From: Pochonia chlamydosporia 170
Taxonomy: Eukaryota; Ascomycota; Sordariomycetes; Hypocreales; Clavicipitaceae
Direction: 5' to 3'
DNA length: 64,000 nt
Assembly: GCF_001653235.2 (NCBI RefSeq)
Contig: NC_035796.1
Span: 806,001-870,000 of the forward strand
Part shown: piece after piece, positions 22,639 to 33,929 of the stretch
Numbering within the stretch: the stretch's first letter is position 1
Layout: every line of letters starts with the position of its first letter
Translations under genes and position numbers: made by a program
Notes under the pieces: generated by a model
What the model was told of the DNA's origin: nothing
Database searches by the model: none
The model's input: the letters and a program-made list of their open reading frames with translations, nothing else

Positions 22639-23004
22639 ATGCCGCGCATCATCAGAATTGTCCTGGCCTCTCTAGCTTTTGCCATGAGCACGCTCGGCCG
22701 AGTACCGCCAACACCAGCAGCAGCATCAGCATCAGCATCAGATTGCACGACGACCATGACAATAACAGCTTCGCCTCTCCCAACGCCGCCATTCTGGCCT
22801 CAGTGCTCTTTTGACGGAACCGAGCGGATCTACAGCTCCACAGTCACAATGAACCATGCCATTGACTGTCATGGATGCAGATACGTGCAGGTCCGTTATG
22901 AACCAATTGTGCATTGTCCGGCCAATATCATTACAGCAACAGCGACGGAAAGCTCACCGTACACAGCTCATCGAACAGTTTGCGCTCAATCTACGAAGGG
23001 CTAG
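22639..23004 (+). CDS. Small secreted cysteine-containing protein, copy 1
   Basis: Single-exon frame of 121 residues. MPRIIRIVLASLAFAMSTLG is a good signal peptide. The mature part starts with an Ala/Ser run encoded by repeated AGCATC triplets and has six cysteines at about 36, 56, 77, 80, 93 and 115. The key block is AIDCHGCRYVQV (CxxC); CTTTMTIT precedes it and TVCAQ closes it. It shares this architecture with the gene at 24646: CTT motif, Thr-rich stretch, DCxxC, then 35 residues to a final Cys. I do not recognise a named family. Secretion is predicted; an effector or surface role is only inference. An ATG at 22615 lies upstream in frame, but 22639 sits directly before the basic-hydrophobic signal. 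A GGA-rich simple repeat follows the stop. Confidence 0.6.
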   Translation: MPRIIRIVLASLAFAMSTLGRVPPTPAAASASASDCTTTMTITASPLPTPPFWPQCSFDGTERIYSSTVTMNHAIDCHGCRYVQVRYEPIVHCPANIITATATESSPYTAHRTVCAQSTKG

Positions 23005-24645
23005 AATGCCTAGCGCAGAGGAGGAAGAAGAAGGAGGAGGAGGAGGCACAGTATACGAAGAACACGAACGACTGCTATTTAGCCATGATAAATGATGGCA
23101 TCGACGGAGAGAGGGCTAAAGTATGGCGACAGAATTGGAATCAAGAGCTCATGAGGAGCTGACTGGGGCAGTACCCGACGTGGACATATGGATCTTGTGT
23201 GGACGAATTCAGCTACGTTTTAACTTACGTGTACGGAGTACTACTTCGTATTGATCTCAGAGATGTCCGTACATGTTGAAAAGATTGGCTTTTTGTTGTC
23301 AATTGACTTTTCCCTCCCATTAGGCAATAATTTCGAACCGTCTATAGTATGAAATTTGGGTTGTTTTCCCTTCGGGTTTAAGTTGGATATGTGCCACACC
23401 ATTTGTTGTCGTATTCATCTTGGCTACACACCTACGCCAATGTTGATGCAATCTAACAAACATTACGTCGTGCTTCTTGGAGAGACTTAAAGACTATTGG
23501 AAAATACATTGCAATTACCAGCATATTAGGTTCATGCACAGATGCGGCAGAAAACGCCATTCTTTCCAATATTGCAACATTTCGTTTCCAGGAAACCTCG
23601 TATTATTCTTGTTCTCGTTCTAGACTGCTGACTGGACCAGTCCAGCTTACGGATCTTTTGTTCCTACTTCCAGTAATAAATTGCCTGCATTCAAAAACTC
23701 TGATGGATCGAGACAAATGCACGATCAGCAGGTGTGGCTGGCTATGCCGCCCTGCGAGTGCAAAAGCCAAACATTGAAGGCAATGGCAAATGCAAATGCA
23801 CGTCAGTCCCAATTCGCAATCTGACAAGCAAGCCCAGCCAGCTTGATGAATTCCGACGATCCATTTCAGTGTCACCCTGTGTGCCTGTGTGCATCGATCG
23901 GTATGTGGCCGGACATGTGCCATCAATCAATGGTTTGCTTCGCCCAGCCAAAATAAACCACCATGTCTCACATCTGACCTGGCAGCATTTTCCGACTTGA
24001 CATTCTAGTCTCAAGCTGCGAGCAAGGTTGGAGGACGCAGAAAAAAAAGTACCAGTCAGTAAGGTACAAATTGGCCATCAAATATCGGCCGTCTACTCCG
24101 TACCTCAGAGTTTGATGCAAGAATGAGCGCAATCGAGCTCCGTGCCGTCTTCCGTCTCGACTGCAGTCTTCGCCTCTAATCGTTGCGGCTCGCACCTGGC
24201 TTTGCATAAGATCCTTGCCATTTGGACATACGATTCCCATTTGGGGCTCCATTTGCAGCTTCTGGGTCGAAAATTCTTCTCCTATGTCAGGCAGTCAGAC
24301 ATCCTACTACGCCTTGTCCTAAAGTTTGTCAACATCGAGCCATTTTGCGCACACGACAGCCTCATCCCATGTCGAGCCGCGCAAAACCGACTATTGGTGC
24401 TCCTAGTAGCTTTCTTCGTCTACTAAGTTTTGAAAGTCTCCTTCCGATGGTTTCCATCTGAAAAATTTGCAGCTTTTTACCCTCCGTCGCCTTTTTTATG
24501 CCTTTAATCCTGGTATAAATTCCACCATCTGCCTCATCGAGTTTCTGCTCATCACTCGACATCAACAAAAGTACTTTTCTGCTTATCGGTGTTGTTCATT
24601 TCGATAGCCTCTTCATCCGCCTCGTCTTCCGATCAACATCTCATC
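23005..24645. other. Intergenic between the two small secreted genes
   Basis: 1.6 kb without a supported gene. It holds a GGA/GAA simple repeat at 23017-23047 and two exact TACGGAGTA/TACTCCGTA words at 23232-23240 and 24094-24102. A TATA-like GGTATAAATT near 24512 lies about 130 bp before the second secreted gene. Confidence 0.45.
23017..23047. repeat. GGA/GAA purine microsatellite
   Basis: Interrupted trinucleotide run of GAG, GAA and GGA units directly after the first small secreted gene. Confidence 0.7.
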
Positions 24646-25092
24646 ATGTACGCCCGTCAGCTTGTTGTACTCGCCTTGGCCTTGGCCACTTCGACAATGG
24701 CCAACCCAGTTCCTCGGGTAGACAACGCTGAAGACCTTGAAGACACTGAAGTTCGCGATGTCTTCCAGAAATCAACCGCTGCTAAGACACCAGGGTGTAC
24801 AACGGTCATCCCTATTCTACCAGCTTGGACCTGGGGTCCCACGAGGACCATTTGGACCACGACTACTACTGCCACGGCACACGTGGATTGCGGCCTTTGC
24901 ACTGCCATCGCAAGGACGTACTTGAATCTTGGTGTCCCTCCCGTCGTCATCTTCAATGACACCACCACAGTCGCGGTGCCGAGCACAACGACCGTCCTCA
25001 GGTGTGCAACTACAACAAGTATCGCTACGGCAACTCCGGCATCTGCAGTTTCCAAGTTGCCGGTATCTACTCCCACTCCAAAGGCTGTTTAA
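24646..25092 (+). CDS. Small secreted cysteine-containing protein, copy 2
   Basis: Single-exon frame of 148 residues with signal peptide MYARQLVVLALALATSTMA. A short acidic propeptide-like region (EDLEDTEVRD) follows. The mature part has four cysteines at about 51, 82, 85 and 120: CTTVIPILPAWTWGP, the Thr-rich IWTTTTTATA, then HVDCGLCTAIARTYL (CxxC) and VLRCATTTS, with a Thr/Pro-rich tail likely to be O-glycosylated. The distance from the second CxxC cysteine to the last cysteine is 35 residues, the same as in the gene at 22639, so I read the two as diverged paralogues. The ATG at 24646 fits the signal peptide; no intron is needed. Function unknown. Confidence 0.65.
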   Translation: MYARQLVVLALALATSTMANPVPRVDNAEDLEDTEVRDVFQKSTAAKTPGCTTVIPILPAWTWGPTRTIWTTTTTATAHVDCGLCTAIARTYLNLGVPPVVIFNDTTTVAVPSTTTVLRCATTTSIATATPASAVSKLPVSTPTPKAV

Positions 25093-28000
25093 ACATCAGG
25101 GGGGACTCTATCAGGACGATAACGGGGAGTAAATTATGGTGGATTCCCAGATGATACATGGTCAAATGCTTGTAAGAAGGCTTAGGCGGCGTAACTCCAA
25201 CAGAATGCTCGAATAATATTACAACTCACTTCGTTGTTTGACTCATAAAGTGTAATAATAAGACTGGTTGTCGCACTAGTTTTCATTTCTAGCCTGTGTA
25301 AACGATGTGCAAAAAAAAGAAGTATAAATCATGTCTCGCTTGTCGTTTACTTGCAATCCATGTAACATTTTCGATAATCGTTGTCGTTTACTGCGGCCAG
25401 ATCTAGTGTCGGCGGTGGCGGTTCCAGAAAAATATGCTCTTAATTGAGCAACTAAGATAGCATCTCCACTGTCCATTCTGGAAAAATGCTTAAAACAGAC
25501 CAATTCAGCGTCCGAAATGTGGTTCCGCGATTCTGGAATGCTCTTATCCGCGTACTCAAGACAGTATCTGAACAAATTTACAGTATCTTTCCAGAGCCAA
25601 GGGACAACAATGATTGGTGTAATTCATGATGGCATACAGTTGGCCACGCAATAATCCTAATTCTTCCAATCATGCCTTCACTGCACTCCTTCGTTTCTCA
25701 TCTCCAAGATAAAGTGCTACCATAGATGTTTGCTCAACGTTTCGTAACATCCCTCTGTCGTCGGGGTCTTAGTGGTTCAAGTTGTGCGGTATATTGGCCG
25801 AATATGATCATAAGTCCCCAACATTCATACCTTACACAGACGCCTAAGTAACTAGCACACATGGTGATTTTTGTGAGGCAGTTCATGTTTGCGGTGCTGG
25901 TGACTGCGAAGTGAGATCTGGGACATACAAATCCCGTACCTGGTAGTGTATGTCACCAATGTTATAGTAACAGCCCAGCTCAGGCTTTTGCACAAAGCTC
26001 AGACCAATAGAATCGTCCAACCCTCAAGGCTTTGCAAAGTAAATGGCGTATCAAATCTACTCTGCACCTCAAGAAAATCCTTCACCGCTCATACTTCGGA
26101 GTCCTGATGAGAGCTCATCCAGGACCGCATCAAGCAGATTCATGGTACAGCCCAGCAACAGAGCCTGCCAAATATAAAAACAACCGGGCTCAAGTAGAAC
26201 GTTGAACCTAGCATTGTAAGCTTGAGTTCTCAAAACCTATGCCTTGGAACAAGTCTGCCAATGCGTTTTAATTCTACAACTCTCATAATGTACAAGAAAG
26301 CAGAGACTATTGCTCTTCTCCCTCGTCTTCTTCCCTCTACCTTCTTTTTATTTTTTGTCCCGTCTCTCTATGTCCCTCGCTGATTGATAGAATTTGTGTC
26401 ACCTCTGGCAGCAAATTTCGTACTGTTCGTGAGAGTTTAAACGGTCACACTAGCATATCCATACTCCCGAAACCTTATCCCCAAGCTCCCGCCTTGGAGA
26501 GTCTGGTCTGGCGTGAATGTACTCCGTAAAAGCCAAAGTCAAAATCAAGCTCAAGCTCAAGCTCACGCCACGCATCAACGGTGTCACAAAGTCAATCTCA
26601 TCGATAACGATCAGGGCACAATGTGCCAACGCCAATTTTTATCCGTCTAACAACCCGACATCAAACCCTTTGCTGTCAGATGGGGCACTGCATTGACCAC
26701 TTACAAGCTACCACTTAGCTCACAGTTAGGCAGGTATTCTACGTTGTACTTTGCTACACAGCGCGGTTCTGGATTCCTTAGCCCTTGGTAGTTTGCGCCC
26801 GGTGCACCAAGCCAAGGAATGATGTATCAATACTCAAGTTCGCTCAAGCACTGTTCTGTACACTAACGTGTCAGTAACAACAACTCTATCAAAACCCACA
26901 AAAACTGATGCCCGACAACGGACGGAGCAACACGCCGCCATTGACAGTTCTGCGCCAACACGTTTGCCCCCAACTGCAAATGTCTCAAGTGGTCCAAATT
27001 ACAGTGTACATACAGTGCCTCGGTGAAGTTCCCTAGTTGGTGAAAATAAGCAGTGTTCCTGACTTCCCCATGAAGGCAGACGCCACGCAACAACAAAGTC
27101 AACCTCGGCCAGGAACTTTCACGCCATTCCATGACCCTCTAGTATACCAGTGAAAAGCCCAAGCGTGATGTTCAAAAACCTGAGAATTTCTAAAAGGCCC
27201 ACAACCTAATTGAAATGTCACTCCTTCCAAGACGAGTACTAGCAAAAAGGTGCGTGCAAGAGCCAGACGCCACCAAGGGTGCACAGTACACGTACCCAGT
27301 CTATCATGAGCCCACACTGCACCACCCAAGCCCGTCATCTGAATGCAGCCAGGCATCTTTCTCTCCGACGGCATGCTGTCCGTCCATCGCACGGGACAAA
27401 CTAGAGAGGCATTTTCATGTTCTCGGCACTTTTTACAGCGCGGACCCAACCCAACATTGAAGACATTTGCGTTGCGCTAATGTGTGTCAATGGATAATTC
27501 TCAACCATCGCCCCACCCGGCCAGTCAAACTCCAATGCGATTGCGCGATTGCAAGAGTCGACCTTGCCAAACACCAATGGGTCTGCTCCGAATGGCTGCT
27601 CCTGTTACCCTACAAAGCGCATGACTCAGGCCAGGGAATCCGTTGGCGAAACACAGCTTTTGAGCACATACTCTGTACATGTGGTGACAATCAGAATTGT
27701 GGACATTGCGAGAATTTCTCATTCGGCCAGAGGAAAAACGGTTGTTAGTGTAGTGATGTGTGTGTATCGGCAAAATTGATTCCATGTGATGGGTGTAGAA
27801 TTCCGAGAACCACTTGGAAAGGTCGATTACGTTCAGTGAGCAACCTATCATTTTCAGACGGCCTAAATGAGATATGGATAGAATACCCAAAGGGAGCAAA
27901 GCGCAGCGACGATGTACAGTTCAGACTTTTCCGCCGAACTCGTCAAGTTTCAAGTTTCTCTGCGGCCTACAGAGCCGACAGGCCAAAGGAGTCGAGGCAC

Positions 28001-28394
28001 ATCATTACACACTAAACACACAGTACAAAGCAGGTGCAAAATGGAACACCCAATGCACGCAAAGTCATGTTGAGGGTTCACGGTCCTGACAATATAACTG
28101 TAGAAACCATACCATTGGTGGAAAAAAATATGTATCAAAGTGAAATATGTAACACAGGAATCAGCATGATGAGTACTATCAATCTCATACATACTCGTCG
28201 AGAGTGTCAATGCAGCCCCCGGAAAATGAGGTAAATATCCCAAAACGACCAAATATCCGCGCACCAAAAAACACCCAAATTAGTCACCTATCCATCGACA
28301 AATACCAGAGTGTAGACAAGCTGTTGCCAAACCACTAGTTCGAGTGCAACGATCCCTCACTCTGCGCTCTGGCGATTATCGTTGAGAAACCCGT
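25093..28394. other. Gene-poor stretch with one degenerate coding segment
   Basis: 3.3 kb. Apart from the segment at 25276-25768, no frame has protein-like features. It contains one TACTCCGTA word (26520-26528) and one CAACATTGAA (27452-27461). No RNA gene was recognised. Confidence 0.4.
25276..25768 (-). pseudogene. Degenerate coding segment of unknown family, broken by a stop and a 19-bp duplication
   Basis: Going down the minus strand from 25768, one frame reads LRNVEQTSMVALYLGDEKRR, meets TGA at 25672-25670, and goes on in the same frame with LEELGLLRGQLYAIMNYTN to TGA at 25558-25556. A second frame, 25575-25276, takes over with YCLEYADKSIPESRNHI and ELVCFKHFSRMDSGD. At the switch the 9-mer ACAGTATCT (+ strand) occurs at 25561 and 25580, so a 19-bp duplication explains the frameshift. 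Both parts look like real protein, so I read this as a decayed gene or gene fragment. I cannot name the family, and no upstream or downstream part was found. Chance open frames remain possible. Confidence 0.4.
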
Positions 28395-29255
28395 TTAACC
28401 AACAGTGACCTTGAGAGCAACTGGCCCGGGGTTGAGGTTCAGGCCGATTCCGTCCAAAGCGTTTGTACCTTTCGTGTAGGCGTTTTTACCTTCTCCACCA
28501 GCGAAGATAGTAGAGCACACGTTGTCAGGTCCACCACAAACCTTGAGAGCAGGGATGGGGTTATTGGTGTCTGCAGCAGTGAGGCAAGAGGCATCGGCGC
28601 CAGAGTAACCCTTGTTGTCCTTGTTGGCAAAGTCGAATTCGAGCCAAGTACCGGTAAAGAGGCCGATGTTGCTGGTAGGAACCTTCCCGGCACCGCAGGT
28701 GGCACCACCCTGTGAGTTGGCCTCAGCAGCCATAACCTTCTTGCCGCCTGCAGGGAGATCAAACTGCAGAGCTTCGTTGCCACTGAAGAACCCGTTGATG
28801 CCATCGTTGGGGCCAATCTTGAGCCACGCGACGCACTTCTGATCCACACCAGAGTTGTTCTCGAATGTGGCGGTGTAGTCGTAGTCAGCGGCATTGTCGA
28901 CCATCATCAGGTTGCAGCCATATTTTCCAGGAGCGCCGACATTGCCCTTGAAAGCAATATCTGCAGCAGTAGCACGCTTCGAGACACCGTCGCAGAACTG
29001 CTTCTTGCCACCAGATCCAGACCCCTTGGTGGTAGGCGGGGTGGCCTTGGTGGTGGCAGGAGGGGGAGGAGCGGCAGTGGTCGGGGATGGGACGGCAGCG
29101 GCCTTGATGTCGACTGGCGCTTCGGGCTTGGTGTTCATGACGAAATCCAGACGCTTCTCAATGTGACGATGGATGTTTCTGTGGGCAAAACCACTGGGGT
29201 GGGCGGCGACGCCAAGGGCAGCAGCCAGGGCGATGGTTGTCGTTGAGACCTTCAT
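28395..29255 (-). CDS. Secreted Asp f 4-like protein
   Basis: Intronless, 286 residues. MKVSTTTIALAAALGVAAHP is a signal peptide; HIEKR about residue 35 is a possible Kex2 site. A linker rich in Ala, Pro and Thr (TTAAPPPPATTKATPPTT) leads to the conserved domain, with KRATAADIAFKGN, GKYGCNLMMVD, YDYTATFENN, KCVAWLKIGP and WLEFDFANKDNKGYSGADAS. These match the fungal Asp f 4-like extracellular family as I know it; the Aspergillus member is known as an allergen and its biochemical role is unclear. About six cysteines occur in the mature domain. Codons end mostly in C or G, unlike the surrounding AT-richer DNA, which suggests good expression. It is isolated, with more than 3 kb of gene-poor DNA on each side. 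Confidence 0.82.
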   Translation of the reverse strand: MKVSTTTIALAAALGVAAHPSGFAHRNIHRHIEKRLDFVMNTKPEAPVDIKAAAVPSPTTAAPPPPATTKATPPTTKGSGSGGKKQFCDGVSKRATAADIAFKGNVGAPGKYGCNLMMVDNAADYDYTATFENNSGVDQKCVAWLKIGPNDGINGFFSGNEALQFDLPAGGKKVMAAEANSQGGATCGAGKVPTSNIGLFTGTWLEFDFANKDNKGYSGADASCLTAADTNNPIPALKVCGGPDNVCSTIFAGGEGKNAYTKGTNALDGIGLNLNPGPVALKVTVG

Positions 29256-31736
29256 TGTTGCTTTTGTCTATGCCTTCGATGTTAAGAATTGAGATGTGTT
29301 GTTGAGTCCGAGTCAATCGTTCTCGTTTTGCCTAGGACGATATTCACAGAATATCAGGGTCGGATGCAACCAAATAAGCCGGCAGTGTTTTGTTGAAGGA
29401 GTGTGATAGTTCTCTGTATAGGTACGGAGCCGAAGAGAACGAGATTTCGAAGTGAGTGTAGGCCGGCGATGGCTGGAGCGCTGGTTGTTAAGGAATGACT
29501 TGAAAGGCAAAGGAGGGCTGGAGGGTTTTCGTGAGGATAGAATCGAGGCAAGGGGAAGAGGGCTTAAAAGGGAGCGTGGAAGGGAAATGAGCATTATTAA
29601 GGCCGGCAGGGGAACGTCCTACCAGACTGGGACTCCCAAGAACAGCCGTTCATCAGAGCAAGACTGGACATGGATGGGCTCGCTGGGCACCATACCAGGT
29701 ATGTCTGCACGCCCCAGAGCCTTGGAGACTGGAAGGAGTGGATATGTCCTGGACAGGGGGGTGGTATCTGGACCTGCGCTGGGGCTGCAGCAACGGGGTT
29801 ACTGTGGGGCGCCTGCTGCCGGACCATGTCCCAATACGGTATAGAGTGTTGAGCTAAGCTCAGTCGCATCTTTGGGCACCAGGTACGTGCTAGCGCTGAT
29901 TGGCCAATTCCGACTCGTACCTGCTCGTGTACATGGGTACATGAAGGTGTACACCATCTCAGGTTGCCCAATACCTGGAGGGTGATCAACGCGTTGCAGT
30001 GTGTACCTCTGACAGCTAATGCACCAAGGCTGCGACATGGCACTCATGGCTGAGGCCGTGTTTTGCGCTCCTTTGTTTCCATCCCAAGTCACATTCCTCA
30101 AGAGCAACAAATAACAAACCTTGAGATTGAAGCAAAGGGAAAGGACCAAATCTGCCTTTGCGCGGACTACATGCGTGAGGTTGATTGCGTTCCCTGGTAG
30201 CCACGTCGTACAAAGCCAAAATGGCTGACATGACCAAATTTGCTGTTCTCCGTAGCACGATGGCCAATCCTCCTTGTTTGACAGGGGCAATGCAGATTAA
30301 AGTGTGTGTTTAATCTTGATCACGCTGGGGTCTTTCCGTGCTCATCTCCTCCGTATTGGCACCAAAATCTTATTGCTCCTCTACTCCGCGCTCCGTACTG
30401 GAGCTGGCGATGGGGTAACGTTCTTCAGCGGCAATTCAGATTCACCACTGCCGCATGATAGCTTTATTCTGAAGAGGCTGTCTTCTGTTTCGATCGGTGA
30501 TGATGCCTTGCCGCTTGATGAAGCATCGGGTTCGGCAAACTTCGTCAACAGAACGTCACATATTGAAGTGTTTGGCACCAGGTTCATGCCGCCTGCCACG
30601 TCGCAGACATAGTACTCATCAAGATCGCATTGAGTACCGCCATCTTGGCCTTGATGTCCCTCGACTGGTCCACAGCAAGTCACGACCAAGGCGTGGGAAG
30701 TATATTGCAGCGTGCGAACCATGTATCGTGGGTTGCAAGATGCGCCGGCGTGGCTTCTGCGCTTGAGGGAAACGAAGAAATTTCTTGTTTGAGAGTCAAC
30801 GGTGTCTCCATAACCCTCCACAGGAACACCCACTGCCACCTCCTGGAAGAACAGAATCGATACCTGATGCTTGATGCCTGGTGCCTGGTGCATGGTGGGA
30901 GAAGCCTGGCAGCTAGGGTGACTTGGGTGACAAACTGCTTTTGCCAACTGTTCTGACAAGTTGATGTGGATCGGTTGGTGCCACGCAGCTGGCTTGGAAG
31001 GCGGCTTGCATGGCGATGAAGTCGAGCCCCTATCCACGAGCATCACGATCAAATGTCATTGAATGGTTGGTGGTGGCCCACAAGACCAGACGCCTCAGTG
31101 GCCCCAACCAGTGTGGCCGTTGACCGTTTGGCGCTGCAAGCCCTGTGAAAAACTCAGCAGAGCAAGTCAAGTTGGTGTGAGCGCTTTCTGTCCTCACCGT
31201 CATTCACCTGTAACAACTGTCCCAGTGTTCAATGTCGCCAGGCAATTTATTTTTCCTCCCCTATGGATCAGAGAAAAATGTTTCCCTTCAGGTCTTACAG
31301 AGCCAGGCTGACCCTGGTCCGGCCCACCGGACATTCTGAGTTGTTGGACAAGAAGCAAACCCGATCGCCATTGTGTGATCCACACGTGTTCCTTGGTGGC
31401 AGTCGGGCCGGGGTGTATTTGTTCAAATGTTTGCTTGGGCCGTCGCAGCATGAAAAAGGCATGTGGAAAAATAGCGACCCTCAATCAAGGCTCACCATTA
31501 TCTACAACTGGGCGTACAGTATTTCGGGTGACGTGACGGAGCATGCATGTGAAGTCTGGTCAAGTAGCAATTGAGTTTTCTTCAGTCTTCCGTGTCTAGT
31601 CTAGTTGCACGTGGCTGAGTGCATGGCGGTCAACGGGCGGAACTCGACTGCCATTTCCAACCAGATTGAGCAAGTACCAGCCTCAAGAAAAGTTGAGTCG
31701 GCAGGTACAAACATTGATTGCATAAAGTACTGTACC

Positions 31737-31746
31737 TACCTAGGTA
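31737..31746. repeat. Palindrome TACCTAGGTA
   Basis: Perfect 10-bp palindrome, embedded in a wider run of TACCTA/GGTACC words. Other exact copies are at 38954-38963 and 42145-42154. Confidence 0.7.
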
Positions 31747-31872
31747 CCTGGGTACTGATGCATATGAGCAAGAGCATGGCCATTTCTTGTCTGGTTGGTT
31801 CTGTGCACACGCCAGGGACTGGGCACGTGGAAGGCGAGGTTTCTGTGGCCCAAGATGCGACCAGACCAGACC

Positions 31873-31894
31873 CAACATTGAACATTCAATGTTG
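31873..31894. repeat. Inverted repeat of CAACATTGAA with a 2-bp spacer
   Basis: CAACATTGAA, two bases CA, then TTCAATGTTG: perfect 10-bp arms. It lies directly after a GACCAGACCAGACCC run. It could be a protein-binding site or repeat debris. Confidence 0.75.
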
Positions 31895-32400
31895 AATACC
31901 AGACTTTATGCTCTCATCAGTCTGGGCGCCCCTCGGTTTCGGTGCACTGCAGGTACGAAGCCCAATGGAACGTCAATAAACCACACGCATTCATCGCACT
32001 AGACCAGACCAGATCACACCAGACGTATCAACGTGGAGCCATTTGACGGTATTAATAAAACAGGAAAGCCAAGGCTGCTGGACTGTTGGGTTTTCAATGT
32101 TGGCTGCTGGGTGGTGTGTTTCTACCAACCAGACACAATGGAGCACTTGAGTACAAAGCACCACCCTTTGGAATGAAAAACAAACGTCCCAACATGGAAT
32201 GCCAACAGCCTTTGATCTCTAAATTTTGACGCACGGAATGCTCATGGGTGGCAGGGAGACAAGCGAGAAGCGGTAATATCGCTCCATGTCATTCTCATCT
32301 GGGTGCACGTCCTGTGTAACAGCTCAGCATTGTCCCTGTGCTTTCCATGTTGGCTGGTGCACTCAACTTGTCCTTGGTCTAATTACGGAGTAGAGCAGGT

Positions 32401-32420
32401 CTGGTGCAATCTGGTGCAAT
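32401..32420. repeat. Tandem duplication of CTGGTGCAAT
   Basis: Two perfect adjacent 10-bp units, followed by GTTGG, which makes a near copy of the TTCAATGTTG word. Confidence 0.8.
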
Positions 32421-33929
32421 GTTGGATCCCCCCAGTTTCCTTCAATTGATGTCTGCACGGTCTGGTCCATGTCACCCCAATGCCCCCTAATCTCACCTTC
32501 TGTGCCAGACCACTTGCAGGCCATGCACATGCAGCCCTCCAGTCTGTAATAGTGCACATGAAGACAGACCAGACACCAGATTGACGTTTATGACATATAA
32601 TGTCTGATGTCCTGGTATCGGCACATCGAACAGTATATTTTTTTCCCTCTTGCTTTCCGTTTTCTTAGACATGCATTACTCGCAATACCAAACCCCTCGG
32701 TCAACATTGAAGGATCGTCGGCAATAAAGGCACTGGGTGCACAGCCCATTCATCTTGTCCCGTTACACTGCTGCGCTGCCCTGGCCACCAGACCGCATAT
32801 TGAATAATGCCTGGTCAAATATTTGTTATCGGACAAGGGAGACATGAAAGGAGTCCCCTGGCTCGACTCTTTGTGCTCTGTAAGTACTGGACCAAGGAGG
32901 TCAGTACGTAGTTTAAACTCCCTGCTTGCTCAATCCATGTCAGCGCAAGGGCCGCCATATTCTTTCTGCCAAGAAGACACAGCCCTGAAACATGAACGCG
33001 AAAACATTGAACACTGTTTCGTTGTTTGATGTCTCGGCCCAAGCCACCGGCTGGCCAGACATGGACTCGAACTCTTTCCACGTTTCCAAGGAACCAAGTC
33101 CTTGACTCATTCCTGCCCTCTTCAACCACATCACCTCCGTTGGGCATGCTCCGTAGTTGCGTATCAAATTACTCTATAGTACGGAGTACGTACTGTAACA
33201 AGCAATCCTTGTAGCTCACTGGGATCTGCGCATTTTCTATTTTGATCTATGGGGAGTGGCTCATCGCCGTCATCATCTCCAAGAAAGTGCTCCGTTCCCG
33301 AGTACGATGTATCGTATCCTAGAGTGTACTCCGTAAAACACGAGCATTTTTTTCGCCAAAATCAAGGAAATCTAGTTCCACCTCAAAGCACACCTGTCTA
33401 TCACTTCCGGCATCCACTGTCCGCGTAAGCCGATGGCAGACCAGGATACTTCCGGTCAATGCATAAGCTGCATTTGTGTGGTTGCACCAGACTCAAGCTG
33501 GACCGGCCTGCATCCTTGCTTCCCGCCCTGCCGCTCACCCGTTGCCGGAACAAGCGGGACATGGAAACTACTTGACTCCTTTCCCGTCCGTTCTGGAAGA
33601 TGCATGGTCGGCCAGTGCAAGCTACCTGATGTCTTTGCTCAACTACTTTACAGAGTATTGTACGCATATGGTTGATGCAAATCCTTGAAGTCATCGACTT
33701 CGATCATGTGCAAGGCAGTTGCGTTGCTGGAGCTGACTTGACATTTGACAAAAAAGAAAAAAAAAGGACAACCTGGACATTGTGCCGCATAAAATTTATG
33801 GGCTTCTGATACTGATTCAAACGCTCCGTCCAAAAATCGCAAGGGTGGTATTCCAAGGCCCTCTTCATCAATACAAGAGTATAAACGCAGAGTGTAGGCT
33901 AGTCTAATTAATCTCTGTCGAACCGTTGC

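Larger units (their letters stand above)
29256..33929. other. Gene desert with repeated short words
   Basis: 4.7 kb with no supported gene. The longest frame (30381-31052, minus) has no recognisable motif. The stretch 31.8-33.4 kb is dense in CAACATTGAA/TTCAATGTTG (31873, 31885, 32093, 32702), ACCAGACCAGA (31859, 32001, 32564) and TACGGAGTA (32384, 33180, 33327). This may be old repeat debris or regulatory DNA. Confidence 0.45.

Noticed and set aside
30381..31052. A 223-codon minus-strand frame in the gene desert
   Set aside because: No domain, signal peptide or sensible N-terminus. The latter half looks somewhat protein-like, but nothing supports a gene.
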